Below, in pieces: positions 23,253-34,481 of a stretch of DNA of 64,000 bases. Position numbers and translations under genes: made by a program. Numbering within the stretch: the stretch's first letter is position 1; each line of letters opens with the position of its first letter. The notes beneath the pieces are model-generated. The model made no database searches and was not told the DNA's origin. It saw only the letters and a program-made list of their open reading frames with translations. Origin of the DNA: Chrysopilus asiliformis. Taxonomy: Eukaryota; Arthropoda; Insecta; Diptera; Rhagionidae. The DNA lies in NCBI GenBank assembly GCA_964034945.1, contig OZ035960.1:32542368-32606367 (forward strand), read 5' to 3'.

Positions 23253-23670
23253 CACGGAGAAAAATTTTTTCTAGAATCTAGAAAATGAAACAGTTTTCGT
23301 CCAAGTAAAACTTTTCTGAATTTTAGAAAATTGAGATCAAATCTAGAAAATCAAATTAGAAAGTATTTCTCAAATTACGAAAAGCATTTCTTATATCTAG
23401 AACTTAATTTCTTGAATTAGGCTTTAGTTTCTTAAATTGAGCATTTATTTCTCAGTTTAGAATTAAATTCTGAATATGAGAAAATAGTTGTTAATTCAAG
23501 AAATTTATTTTTTGGTCTAAGAAAAGCTCTTCTTAATTTTAGAAATATTTTCTATATCTATTAAAATGTCACTTTCTACATTTGATCCCAATTTTCTTAA
23601 ATTAAGAACCGTATTACTCGGACGAGAATCGTTCCTTAATTTCTTGATTTTAGAAATAGTTCTCTCCGTG
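23253..23670. mobile_element. 418-bp element with CACGGAGA ends and TA duplication
   Basis: CACGGAGAAAAA at left and TCTCTCCGTG at right are flanked by TA (23251-23252, 23671-23672). The interior is a series of 'ttcta.aatttagaaa'-type short palindromes. 'CGTCCAAGTAA' near the left end is answered by 'ACTCGGACGAGA' near the right. Non-coding. Confidence 0.72.
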
Positions 23671-23828
23671 TAACTTTTTTTTAAAAAGTACTCTTAATAC
23701 TCTTTTTTGATGCAGAAATAGAATAAAGAAAAACCACTTAAAAATTCAAACATAATAGTTCACTGAACTTATTTATAACATTAAAAAATCAAATACAATT
23801 TTCGCTGAAAATTTGGCATTTTCATATA

Positions 23829-24086
23829 TCGTCGGCTAAAAGTGAAATTGTGCTAAGTCCATTATACCAAATTTGACAGAAGAGCAATAAAAAACCTTGT
23901 TAAATCATTTTAATTTTTATTTAAAGAAAACAGAGTCTCATTTAAAGAAAACTGAGCCCAATTTTTCTCATTTAAAGAAAACTCAGTGTTATTGAAAGAG
24001 AATTAAAACTATTTAACAAGGTTGTTATTGCTCTTCTGGAAAATTATACCAAATGGACTTAGCACAATTTCACTTTTAGCCGACGA
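23829..24086 (-). mobile_element. 258-bp TA-inserting MITE, copy 2 of 3 (inverted)
   Basis: Same length and ends as 8408-8665 in the opposite orientation, flanked by TA (23827-23828, 24087-24088). Copy 3 follows after 123 bp in the opposite orientation, so the pair could itself fold back. Confidence 0.88.
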
Positions 24087-24209
24087 TATTGTTTTTTGAA
24101 GACGAATTGTAATTGACTGTGATATTGCCTAACTATATTCGCATAGAACACAAAATCGCTTGAAGAGGTAATACCTTTTCCCTAAGGATATAAGTTCGAC
24201 ACACACATA

Positions 24210-24467
24210 TCGTCGGCTAAAAGTGAAATTGTGCTAAGTCCATTTGGTATAATTTTCCAGAAGAGCAATAACAACCTTGTTAAATAGTTTTAATTCTCTT
24301 TCAATGACACTGAGTTTTCTTTAAATGAGAGAAATTGGACTCAGTTTTCTTTAAATGAGACTCTGTTTTCTTTAAATGAAAATTAAAATGATTTAACAAT
24401 GTTTTTTATTGTTCTTCTGTCAAATTTGGTATAATGGACTTAGCACAATTTCACTTTTAGCCGACGA
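24210..24467 (+). mobile_element. 258-bp TA-inserting MITE, copy 3 of 3
   Basis: Same ends and length as copies 1 and 2, flanked by TA (24208-24209, 24468-24469). It is nearly identical to copy 1, with about a dozen visible differences. Confidence 0.88.
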
Positions 24468-24923
24468 TATGAACTCTTAACAATCTGTCAATTTTTATTC
24501 TGAATTTTCTCTCATAACGCTGTCAAGGAAAGATTTTTTTCTTTAATTGAAAGTCAATGGACAGAAGAAAGAAATAGGTTAGATGTGCGGAAAAGCTCAT
24601 GGCTGCTACGGCTGGACTGGCTGCTATGGGTATTTATTTTTTGGAAGTTGAAATTCAATTTTGTTATAGAATGGATTTAATGAAAATGTTAGTCTGCTTA
24701 TGATTAGTTTGTGGCTAGACTAGGACCTAAGTCGAACACGCCCGTAAAGCACACTGATTTTTTTTGACATTTACAAAAAACGTTTTATTTCAGATTTGAT
24801 AAAAATACTCTTTTTCAAAGTAAGAAATACTCTTTTTTCAATTCGACGAGATGGTAACCCTAGTCAGAGATAAAAAATAACAAATGTTTCAATTATCTAG
24901 ATTTTTTTAATACACAAAAAAAA

Positions 24924-25261
24924 CGTCTATTTCATACGCAGGGCCATTTGGCAGGGCAGACACATGATAGATTTAATAAAATCTGAAGCAGTCCTACTAT
25001 GACGGGCTTCATTTTTTAAAAGGAAGATCTCACTTGAAAGATAACTAGAAAAATAATTAGTATTCTCTTTGTTGATCATTAATTTTCCAACTGGGATGTA
25101 CCTTTTAAAAAATTAGGTTCATTATAGTTATATGATAATTCAAAAACTATTAATTTTAGAAATAGCAGGGCAACAGATGTCTCATTTTGTCATCAAAATC
25201 TATTGTTTTTGATTGACCTGCAAGCAACATGGCAAAACTTGCCCTGTGTATGATTAAGACG
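24924..25261 (-). mobile_element. MITE family with CGTCTATTTC ends, intact copy
   Basis: The ends are CGTCTATTTCATACGCAGGGC and GCCCTGTGTATGATTAAGACG (imperfect inverted). CACAAAAAAA occurs at both borders and may be a target duplication of about 9 bp, though its A-richness weakens this. It shares 'agcagggcaac', 'caaaaactattaat', 'ttttaaaaggaa' and 'ttgattgacctgc' blocks, in reverse, with 27422-27979. Confidence 0.75.
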
Positions 25262-26048
25262 CACAAAAAAATCATCATTTTTTGTTTTGTTTTGACAAAA
25301 CACATTTTGCGATGACACTGCATAAAAGCATAAAAATTGTTAAAAATAAAAATTTTTACACCACTTTTATTCGGATAAGAAATTGCATTTCCCCAATAAA
25401 CGACATCACTGCCCGAAGGAAAGTGCTGGTGATTGCATCAAACTATTTCGTATCACTGCATGTATGACTAGTGAAATATTACAAGTTTTCCTGTTTTTTT
25501 TTTGACGTCAGCACTTGTCGATTGAATGAATAATGTCCAAAGTTCCATCGAAAATGGCTCGGCGAAATCATAAAGAAATAACAGCGCAATTGTAAACGAT
25601 CGTAAAAAGTATATGGAATTACAAAAAATTGAGATAATGATTCATAATTTCAATTATCCAACAAGAATATCAACACAAACCGTGTGGAGAGAAACAATTT
25701 TCCACAAGCCCGTGGAAACTCGGTTAATTGCCCGCGAAATGAAAAATCATATGGAATTGCGGGCATTTTTCCACTTCCCTGACAAACACCGTGTCGTGTC
25801 GCATAGGCCATAAATGACAAAATGTACAAATGAACGATAATATTGAAACTATGCTCGAACGAGATTTACGATGGGTAATTAACGGAAAGTTATAAATTGG
25901 AGCCGCTGCTGGTGTTTTCGGATGGATTTCAATGAATTCAAAGTTAATTAAAATCCGAATGCCGCGACATATGTGAGAAAATAGTACTTAAATCATACGA
26001 AATTAACAAAACTCCAAAAAGGGATATTTTATTATGATTTAATATTAC

Positions 26049-26718
26049 CTTCGAATAGTATTTGTTCATTATCAATTCCCATAACCGAATGATAAGACGT
26101 GGTCGGTTCAACGTAGTTCATCAAATCGATCGTTCTATTTCCAGCAATCGATGATGTTGCCGTCGCTGTTGTGGATGACAATAATCCACAATGTTCATAA
26201 CTTTCCTCCTCTGCCCCCGGAAAACCAATTTCGAGTGCCGCTAAGTCGAATTTATCATCGTCAATGAACTCCAGTTCATTGTCACGCAATCGAAGGAATA
26301 GTTCAGGTCCTTTCACGTAGTCCTTTGCGTTGTCTGTGGACGAAGGCGATGCGGCGTCTTCAGAATCCTGGAGATTATCACCGACCTTTGACATCGACTG
26401 AGCCAATTCAACGCTTAAAGGGACACCATCGGCTAGGGAACTACTAGTAGAATTACTAGAGCGAATTGTATTTTTGCAAAAATTGTCACCGCTACTAAAA
26501 CCAGACTCGTTGAATGTTGCGTACGACATTGAGTCCATTTCGTCATCGTATTCCAGCAGATCGTCAAGTTTTATCGATGATTCAGGAAGATTATCCATCC
26601 TTGATTCGTGTTGATCCACTTTGCTGGTGGTTGTTGGCCCCGTTGTGTAACTCCTAGTAGTACCGGTGGTTGTTAAACGGTGGTTCTTGTAAAACTCGTG
26701 TCCTTTATCCGATGACAT
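26049..26718 (-). CDS. Alternative first coding exon B of an unrecognised minus-strand gene (223 codons + 1 nt)
   Basis: An ATG at 26718 has an in-frame TAG 12 nt upstream. The frame is open to a GT donor at 26048-26047 (GAAG|GTAATATT), ending in phase 1 like exons A and C. The peptide starts MSSDKGHEFY and has a Thr-rich stretch (residues 16-32). An acidic patch follows, DDLLEYDDEMDS (52-63), then Ser/Asn-rich linkers, another acidic stretch with LRLRDNELEFIDDDKFDLAA, and it ends near QILFE. It lacks a signal peptide, membrane span or recognisable fold and is probably disordered. The acidic-hydrophobic patches would suit a transactivation or protein-docking role, which is inference only. Exon B cannot be read into exon C's acceptor, because a stop follows, so it is an alternative N-terminus. 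The gene family was not recognised. Confidence 0.68.
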
Positions 26719-26729
26719 GTTTATTGTCT

Positions 26730-27420
26730 ATCAAACAATTCCTTTTTGTATTGCGTTGCTGATTGTACGTAATTTCAGAGTAGGGGAAAAAATTCCGTGT
26801 CGGTACAAAAAGAATTAACAAAAAGGCACTTTGCGTATGTATAGGCGGTGTGTCATTTTTTTTCTATGTTAATAACAATACTAGCAATTGAGGAACAAAA
26901 CACCGGTAATGAGGAAATTGTTTCGTGAATTCGAAGTCAAATTGAAAATTGTGCGCACCATTTTGCTGGAGCCATACTTTTTTTTCGCTGAAGAGTTCTT
27001 CTATTCCGTTTGATGTTTAATAGCTGTTTCAAATAATGGTAATGAACAATGAAATTGATATTTCCTTTAGTTTTCGACGTTTGTATTTACGATTTGTAAA
27101 TGAAGATGAATAAGAAGCCATTACTTGATATTACTGTGCGATTTTACGATTTAGAGTGCTTGAATGGTAAGCGTTTTGCTGCGAAAAAATAAAATTTTTA
27201 AAGCACTTGCTTTTAGTGAATTTTGATGGCAAATTAAAATGTTAAAATCATTCAAAATGTTGCTAATTGAAATTTATAGCAAAAGAAAGGCAATAAAATT
27301 GTGGTAATAGCTGGCAAATTAATTTCACTATAAAATGAACAGGAATTTTAAATAATTTAAAAAAATATCGATTTATAATGAAAATAAAAAAAAAGAAAAT
27401 TTTCGAAATCAGTTACAGTT
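26730..27420. other. 5' flank of exon B
   Basis: AT-rich, with no repeat match to other parts of the window. If exon B is a true first exon, its promoter should be here. No convincing TATA or initiator was singled out. Confidence 0.3.
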
Positions 27421-27421
27421 G

Positions 27422-27979
27422 CGTCTATTTCATACACAGGGCAAGTTTTGCCATGCTCTTGGCAGGTCAATCAAAAACAGTGGGTTTTGATAAACAAATA
27501 AGAAATTCGTTGCCCTGCTATTTTTATAATTAATAGTTTATTAATTATTGTAAAACTATCACAGAGCTTCTATAGAACAGAGGTTAAAATTGACACTGAG
27601 CGACAAAAATATGGCGTGAAATATGGGACTTTATCATTAGCACAAGCAGAAAAAAGCTTTCGTAAAGCTTTCGAGCTAATGATAAAATCCCATATTTCAC
27701 GCCATATTTTTGTCGCTCAGTGTGATTTTAATCTCTGTTCTATAGAAGCTCTGTGAAACTATCACAAGCCTAACTTTTTAAAAGGAAAGTCCTAGTTGAA
27801 AAATTAATGACCAAAAAAGAGAACACTAGTTGTTTTTTTTTAGGTTTTTTCAACTGAGATTTTACTTTTAAAAAATAAAGTTCGTCATAGTAAGACCGCT
27901 TCAGATTTTGTTAAATCAATTCATTTTGTTAAATCAATTAAAGGCAGACATTAAAACTGCCCTGCGTTTGAAATAGACG
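27422..27979 (+). mobile_element. Second copy of the CGTCTATTTC MITE, interrupted by another element
   Basis: The ends are CGTCTATTTCATACACAGGG and CCTGCGTTTGAAATAGACG (inverted). The order of blocks (gccatgctcttggcaggtcaatcaaaaac, gccctgcta, attaattattg, ctttttaaaaggaa, gtcatagtaagaccgcttcagat) matches 24924-25261 in reverse. A 196-bp hairpin element interrupts it at 27560-27755. Confidence 0.75.
27560..27755. mobile_element. 196-bp hairpin element nested in the CGTCTATTTC MITE
   Basis: CACAGAGCTTCTATAGAACA at left pairs with TGTTCTATAGAAGCTCTGTG at right. Pairing continues almost to the centre, where 'agcacaagcagaaaaaagctttcgtaaagctttcgagct' forms the loop region. AAACTAT is duplicated at both borders (27553-27559, 27756-27762). 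This fits a 7-8-bp target duplication as in hAT-type elements, and the CAGAG-type end is compatible. Confidence 0.82.
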
Positions 27980-28309
27980 TGTTGAATGAATTTCCTAAAC
28001 TTGGCTAAAATTTGTAAGGAAATAAAAGGGGATTTTGCTTAAATTTCTAATATAGAAAATGCTGCTTTTGATAATGTCAAAAAGACAAAATTATGCAACG
28101 AATTCTGTTTTCATTGCTAACAGAATAAAAAAAGAAATATCAGTTGTGATCAACACAAAACTTTCTTCTGCAATTTTTCCTCTGCAGTATTTAGTTTCGG
28201 GAAAAATATGTAAAAAATATTATTATTAACGAAAACCGTTAAAAATACGTCAAAAGCGTTAAAGAGAAAAATGCAGGAAATTTTATTTTCTTTGAATTTG
28301 GTTATGTGC

Positions 28310-29030
28310 ATTTTTTCCGAAAAGCGCAATTCTCGAGATTTTCAAAAAATTGAATTTTTTTCAAATATTTTGAGAATAGGACTGCGAGTCGCCTGTGCCG
28401 TCGGTTACGCAGTTGACGTCGCAGTCGAAACGTGGAGTGAAACACATGACATTTGTGTAAAAGGAATTTGTCTATCGTGTTAAAGAAAGATAATAAAAAT
28501 GCTTGTGGGATTTGAAAATTACCGAAAATTAATTCTAATTTCGTGTGCGTATTTGATGTACTGTAATTTTCTAGTGGTGTACGAACATTGCACATAGGCA
28601 ACCCAGATTTTTTCTCAAAATTTCGTTGGCACCCCCACGACGCAACGACGAACTTAGAATTTTGGCTAAAAAATACGTCGCAGTGGCAGCTGCAGTCACA
28701 GTCGACGTCGTCATGTGTGTCACTCCATGTAAATACCTGGTCGCTAAATTTTTCGACGTCAAACTTGACGCCGCAGTCGCAGTCACAGTCACAGTCGACT
28801 TTGCAGTCCTATGTATTTCAGCATTTAGAGATACTAAAGAACCGTTTAAGCAGTTTTTAAGAAATTTCCAAAAAAAAAAATTTATGGGAGGTACCTTAAC
28901 GGTATTTTTCCAAAAGTTGATAGAAAAACTACGATTTTCGTAAAACTCATTTACAAAAAATTTCAAGACGCTAGCTCAGCGCGTTCTCGAGTTATTTAAG
29001 ATACTTAAAACGGACCGAACGACAGACAGA
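28310..29030 (+). repeat. Family C dispersed repeat, split by an insertion
   Basis: Left part 28310-28376 ('tttccgaaaagcgcaattctcgagatt') and right part 28860-29000 ('tatgggaggtaccttaacgg', 'ccaaaagttgatagaaaaac', 'aaaaaatttcaagacgctagctcagcgcgt') correspond to a continuous segment at 44045-44215. Between them lies the element at 28379-28809. Open frames across the region belong to the repeats. Confidence 0.65.
28379..28809. mobile_element. 431-bp TA-inserting element with GTCGCAGTCACA-type internal repeats
   Basis: GGACTGCGAGTCGCC at left and GTCGACTTTGCAGTCC at right, flanked by TA (28377-28378, 28810-28811). Subterminal arrays of CAGTCG/CAGTCA hexamers, for example 'gcagtcgcagtcacagtcac', give unusual GC content and periodicity. 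Open frames across it are by-products of the array. Confidence 0.65.
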
Positions 29031-29259
29031 TGCAGGGATATCCCTATAATTTTGCCTAAAACGGATTTTGTACTGATCAGAAAGTTTCTATCTGCTCCCG
29101 TTCCCGAATAGGTCTCCGTCATGAATACAATAGTTTCCTTCTATTGAAGCGGAAAATAAAAAAAATCTATGCACGATCGGCAAAGAGTACTCTTTTAAAA
29201 GAATTGTAATTTTACTGCAAAATCCCGTTTACGACTGGTAGAGGCGTTTTTTTAAAAGC

Positions 29260-29640
29260 TTTTATACAGCTTGCCTTCGTATCTGTCCGTCTGTCGGGGT
29301 CATATCTTGCAATTCAATTTAGACGCACTTCCACTCATCCGATTGTCTTGAAATTTTGCACACATACGTAAGGGCAATGACAATATAATCATCGGTATTG
29401 CGAATGTCGTGTCGTTTTCGACAAGTCGTCTAACGTGTTGTTGTTAGTGTTTTTCTACCAACAACAACACAGAAAACGACTCTTGTCGAAAACGGCACGA
29501 CAATTGTAATACGGGTGAATATTTTCACTACTTCGTCCTTGTAAGAATATGGAAAGGTTCTGTAAGGATAACGTGATTATCCTTTTTTCAAGATCCTGTA
29601 AGGATAACGTTATTATCCTTTTTTCTTATTTTCCCACTTC
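29260..29640. repeat. Family D relic with 'GTAAGGATAACGT.ATTATCC' repeats
   Basis: 'cttttatacagcttgccttcgtatctgtccgtctg' and 'gattgtcttgaaattttgca..catacgtaagggcaatgacaata' match 39170-39320 in reverse. Two copies of a block containing CCTGTAAGGATAACGT lie at 29555 and 29591. At 29422-29505 'gtcgttttcgacaagtcgt' and 'acgactcttgtcgaaaacg' with 'gttgttgttag'/'caacaacaac' form a separate hairpin of about 80 bp. Confidence 0.55.
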
Positions 29641-29764
29641 CTTTTTTTTGAAAAACGTCATCAGCTGATTAGATTGAAACTTTGAATATACAAGTAGAAG
29701 CTGAGGAAGCAGCACAGGCGTATATGTACACGTAAATGCTGAAGGATTTTTTGGAACCTACGCT

Positions 29765-29965
29765 ATTTTTACTTTCTTGTACGAAGTATAATAAAGTAAT
29801 GTATTTATGAAAAAATTCGACATCTTCATTTTTCTAAAACTCATTTCCCGAGTGCGTAGGATTCTAAGTAAATCCCCTACAAAAAAAATGCAAAAAAGCG
29901 TCACACGGGAGGGGAAAGTCCGAAAAGGTAAAAATTAGCGAAACGTATTGTACGGACAGTCCCTT
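29765..29965. repeat. Fragment of family A followed by a fragment of the 'AATACGTCAC' family
   Basis: 'tactttcttgtacgaagtataataaagt' and 'tttctaaaactcatttcccg' belong to family A. From 29890 'gcgtcacacgggaggggaaa' to 'gcgaaacgtattgtacggac' resembles the 4695-4825 family. Confidence 0.55.
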
Positions 29966-30129
29966 ACTAGAATTTTTTCACAATTTTTGGTACAGATTTT
30001 ATTCATTTGGCCACATGTTATTCCTGAAAACCTTTGGCTCCTATTTTTATACCCGTATGGTGAAACCAAAGGGTATATTAACTTTGCCTTACCGTTTGTA
30101 ACGCCAAGATCCCGTCATCACACACAAAA

Positions 30130-30390
30130 ATGAATTACACCAGTGTGTTTAGAATGATAAAAATAATTAATTTTTGCATGTCCGTCCGTCTGTCTGTCCG
30201 TCTGTCTGTGGCGCGGATTGAGGGCGCATGGATTGAGCTAGAGACTTGAAATTTTGCCCAGATCCGTTTTTCGTAAAATGCTAAGCTAAGTTCGTTAATG
30301 GGCAAAAATGGACCATTAGGGGGGGTACCCCCCATAGGAATGAAAACGTTTTTCGCGAATATCTCAAAAACTGTGCATCCTATCAAAAAA
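30130..30390 (-). repeat. Family B dispersed repeat, inverted copy
   Basis: Read on the minus strand it carries the same order as 14500-14750: a 'ccattttTGCCC' segment, 'aatttcaagtctctagctcaat', then a (GACA/GACG) stretch ahead of 'gacatgc'. The 83-codon minus frame is repeat-derived. The plus strand shows a short CTGT/CCGT microsatellite at 30180-30210. Confidence 0.6.
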
Positions 30391-30399
30391 GTGCAAGAA

Positions 30400-31200
30400 C
30401 AAAAGTTATTTAGAATATGATTCTACATAAAACTCCCATACATAAAAATTCGATTGGAATAAATTTTAAAAAATCTTATTGGAAAATTTGACTTCAAAGT
30501 GGAATTTGGATACAACTGTTCGCTGTTCACTTAAATCACCATACGGGTTTTCAATAATTGCCAGATTGGCAATTATAGCTTTTGTTATGTTTTTATAAGC
30601 AATTTTCAAAAAACGACGAAAGAATGAAAATTTTGCCTAAAAAATTATCTCTTTTAATCAACAATTTTAAGAAGACCAAGTTTTATAACCATGAAATTTC
30701 TAATCGCATTCAAAATTAGAACCACAACTCAGATAATTCAACTTTTGAATGCCATAACTATTTTTAAACCCAATTTAATGACGTTATTAAATAATTTATG
30801 AATTCCTACAACAAAAATAAATCAAAACCGATAAAAACCTGCTTTCGTTTTTCTTTCATTTAATAGAAGAACTCAAACGAGAAATTAGAATTCTTAATCA
30901 CAAGACTTTTAACAGTCGCAATAAAATAAAATGTTCATCTAACTATGCTAACTGGCCGCTAAAAAACGGTTTCTTTGAACCAACCAATGTATCACTTTCA
31001 ATTTTAGCATGAAGACCGCTGAATGAGCGAGTCAGGTTGATTGGATTTATTTGCATATTGGCCTTATAACATTAATACCATATCACGCCGCATTGCATAA
31101 AAAAATGATAGTCGAATTTATGAAATAAAAAAAAATCATGTTGCGGTAAAAAGACTAGTACTATGTATGAGAGAAAAATCAAGTGAATTTTAAACTGGTG
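30400..31200. other. AT-rich stretch, no gene identified
   Basis: No open frame of note and no repeat match within the window. Confidence 0.4.
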
Positions 31201-32330
31201 AATGAATCATGGAGATTTGCTTGAACCTACAATGAACGCTTCGCCGTGTAGTACCATCAGACCGAACTGAAACTTATTAAAAGCTAAATTGTCGATGATT
31301 GTTACGTAACTTTTGTTCGTCTTGTGATTTGCGCTCGGTTCTCATGGATTTTACAACTTTCGTGACAATTTCAATGCTGATAATATTGTCTGCAGCTTTA
31401 ATTGCATACAAGTTTTTGGAATTTCCTCGATTTAGTGACACAATGACGTCGTGAGGATGAAATACTCAGCAAGTGAAGAAGAAACAACGTCAAGGTCGCA
31501 GAGCTAATCTAATATTTTGCAATATTTTCGGGCGATTCGAATCGATTGGAGTGAATTTCAAACCAAGCACAGTTTTGTCATGATATCAGCAGCAAACTCG
31601 AGTATAATTCGCAGTTTCCGTTGCTATCATCCAGCATATTTTCGCTCATCTCGTTGCCCCGCTTTGGAATCAATTAAAAAATATTTTTGCACTTTGATCT
31701 CCAAGCGATTTGTGAGATTCTGTGTCGGGGGAAAAGGGTTGCCGGGCACATTTGTGGCGAAATTCTTTGCGAATCTTAGATACACACAAACTTCGTTTGG
31801 AAGGAGGGTGAGTTTAGCCTCGGGCGAGGTTATTAACACAAGAACAATACACTGTTGCTGGCCTGTGTGCTGTGGGGCATACATTTCAGCAGCTGTCTGA
31901 TGGGCGGTGGGATTACGTCCTCCCATCTGAATTGCAAGGGTGGCAGACATCCGACGCCCCGAACAAGCCTCCAAACAACCCCCACAACACCCGACTCTTC
32001 ATTGCGACGAAGGCGATGATGGAATGTTTAAAATTAGACCAGAAATAGCAGAAAAATTTAAATTTGAAAAGTTCATTCGCGAGATGAATGCCAATTTATG
32101 AAATTTCATGTTTTTAATGGGGCGTAGCACTAGATCTGTCCAGTTCTCCGGATTTAAATGTCAACCGCGTGACTCAAGCGATAACTGAGACTCTCGTGGC
32201 TTTAAACAGCCGCAAAATTGTCTATTCCGGCGCCCTTCCCTCGAGGTATTTCCGCAGGAGCACTGAAAAGCGTGGTTGCAGATTACTTAATCGGATCAAC
32301 GGAAGCCAAGGGACAGACAAGCTCGGGAAT
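31200..32330. other. Non-repetitive, GC-richer island
   Basis: This region shares no repeat with the rest of the window and has overlapping frames of 115-127 codons on opposite strands (31517-31900 plus, 31974-31627 minus), neither recognisable. It may hold regulatory DNA of the host gene. Confidence 0.25.
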
Positions 32331-32339
32331 ACCAAAAAT

Positions 32340-34390
32340 CTAAATCAATCAGCATAAAGCCGATTCAACTATGGAAAATAAAAACGTAAATCAAATCATA
32401 ATAAAAATAAGCGAAATTACCTTGAAAATAAATAATAAACGTAAAAAACGAGCTATAAGCAACAAAAAAAAAAAACGGGGGGAAAAAACTTTTTGACAGC
32501 TACTGCTGCTTTGGTATGGCACGCACTGTTTTTCGTCGATTTCTCAATACACAATGCCACAAATTGACACTTTTTATTATTCACCCACTAAACACTTGAA
32601 ACCCGATCACTTTTTTATATATTAGGCATTTTTTTCGCTCGATTAGGCCAGAAAATCTCGAAAAAAGGCCGCGCGAAATTCTAAACGACTCTACCCGTCA
32701 AATTTTGCGAGCTATTGAAATTTCATTTGATTTGATCTTCATACAATCAAATGAAATGAAATTTTGTGTTGTTGCCATAGTGAAAAATTATGTAAAGGAT
32801 TTTTTTCCTTTTTTCTTTTGAAGTTTTAACAATAAATGAAAAAAACCCACACAAATATTTTAAGAATTTTGATTCTAATTCCTAACACAATATTTTTTTT
32901 ATTAAAGTTAAAAAAGGTTCAAATCGCCTTTAAAAAAATCGCGTAAAATTTAAACCATAAATGAAAAATGAGTTTACCCCACCCCCTTCCTTTTCACGCA
33001 CGTGGCATTGTTAAAAACGCCATTTATTGAATTTCAAATTCATTTTATTCATCGAAATTCCTCTACTGAGGCAATACTAAAGTGATGTTTCTCTCTGGTG
33101 GCAAGTAGTGGTACTACTACTATCGAGGTGTGTGCCTCTGATAAATTTTGAGCGGGTTTATTTGAATTTCAGATTTCATTCTTTTTTATTAGAAAAATTC
33201 TCAAGAATTTTTCAAAAGTCATCCTCATGACCAAAGATTGCCGGAAATCTATTAAATTTACTTGCAATACAAATTTTTGCTCGTAAAAAAACTATAAGAA
33301 AGTACATCTTACGTGAGAGTGTGGTTTTTGTTAAGAATATTTCTGTTAAGAATACAGTTTTCGTATCCATGCGACTAAAGAATTTAAAAAAATCGAAGAG
33401 ATTTTGTGCGAGGTTCAGATTTGGGTTTTGATCACACGTAAAGGACTTATTTATTTTTTAATAAAGGCTAATGTGTTGGAAATTTTACATAAAATTCACA
33501 AGTATAAAAAAACCTTTGCCTGCTCTAATAATTCCTGATATAACTTATTATATTATAATTGCTGTGACCACTTTGATATTTGAATACCTCGAAACTTAGC
33601 GTTTATTGAGATAATAGTGCGTGCTATGCGAAATGTTTAAACATTGAATAGCAAAATTACTCTCGAGATGCTGCCGCCATTCAAAGTTCAATTGAATCAT
33701 AAAAACTGCTTTGTCGAGATAATCGGATGATAAACGCACATTAATCTAAATGGTTTAATTAGAAACAATTAGAGATAAATTGAATGCGATACAAATGAAA
33801 AATCAATTAAGAAATGTATGTAGAAAATTAGCAATTTTCATGCGAAAAATTCAGGGTATTCGTGGAATTTTAATTGATGGAGAAAAAATAAATAAACGAA
33901 TTTCTTGGGATTTATTAGTTTTTTAATTAGAAAATTATTTATTAGATGAGATTTGATAGGAACGAAATTTATGTAAAGAGGAATCATAAGAAAAAATTAA
34001 TTCTAATAATAATATTAGAATCAGAGTTAGAGGTATGGCACACTAAGTATGTTGCGTTGCTACATTGCGCGATTTTTAAAGACGAAGACTTTTTTCCGTC
34101 TACAAAAGGTTTATAGTTGCAGAATCAAACAAATAAAAAAAGAACGAATCAAGATTTTGCAAATAAAAACAGTTTGTAGAAGGGAAAACGATAATTTTTT
34201 GGGTGTTTTTAAAGTTTTGCACAGGGCTGTGCCGAAAAAAGGGCAAAGTGCGGCGGCCTCGGTCGTATTTTTCAAGGGGCGAGAAGATGACCACAAAACT
34301 GATAAAAGTCAAATCAAGACATCATGCGAAAAGGATGAATTTTTTTTCTTGCAACTGTGAGATTTTGAATTCGGTGGTTAATTGGACATG
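32340..34390. other. AT-rich stretch, no gene identified
   Basis: Contains a small hairpin at about 32716-32756 ('gaaatttcatttgattt' facing 'aaatcaaatgaaatg'-type sequence) and overlapping frames at 34049-34360 on both strands with no recognisable content. Confidence 0.35.
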
Positions 34391-34481
34391 GCCACCCAAA
34401 ATATTTGCCTGCGGGGCATTTTGTCGAGAAAAAAACTGCGCAGCGCACTTTTCTCATAAAAGCTCTTCCACTGTTTTCTTA

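Larger units (their letters stand above)
23184..24862. mobile_element. hAT-like element with 8-bp duplication, containing three other insertions
   Basis: The 11-bp ends TAGGGTTACCA and TGGTAACCCTA are perfect inverted copies. The 8-bp sequence GTCAGAGA flanks both sides (23176-23183, 24863-24870), as expected for the hAT superfamily. Subterminal 'tactctttt' repeats face each other in the two arms. Inside lie 23253-23670, 23829-24086 and 24210-24467; without them the element would be about 740 bp. No transposase frame remains. Confidence 0.82.

Noticed and set aside
28271..28966. Frames of 70-131 codons on both strands
   Set aside because: They arise from the hexamer-rich TA-inserted element and the flanking family C repeat.
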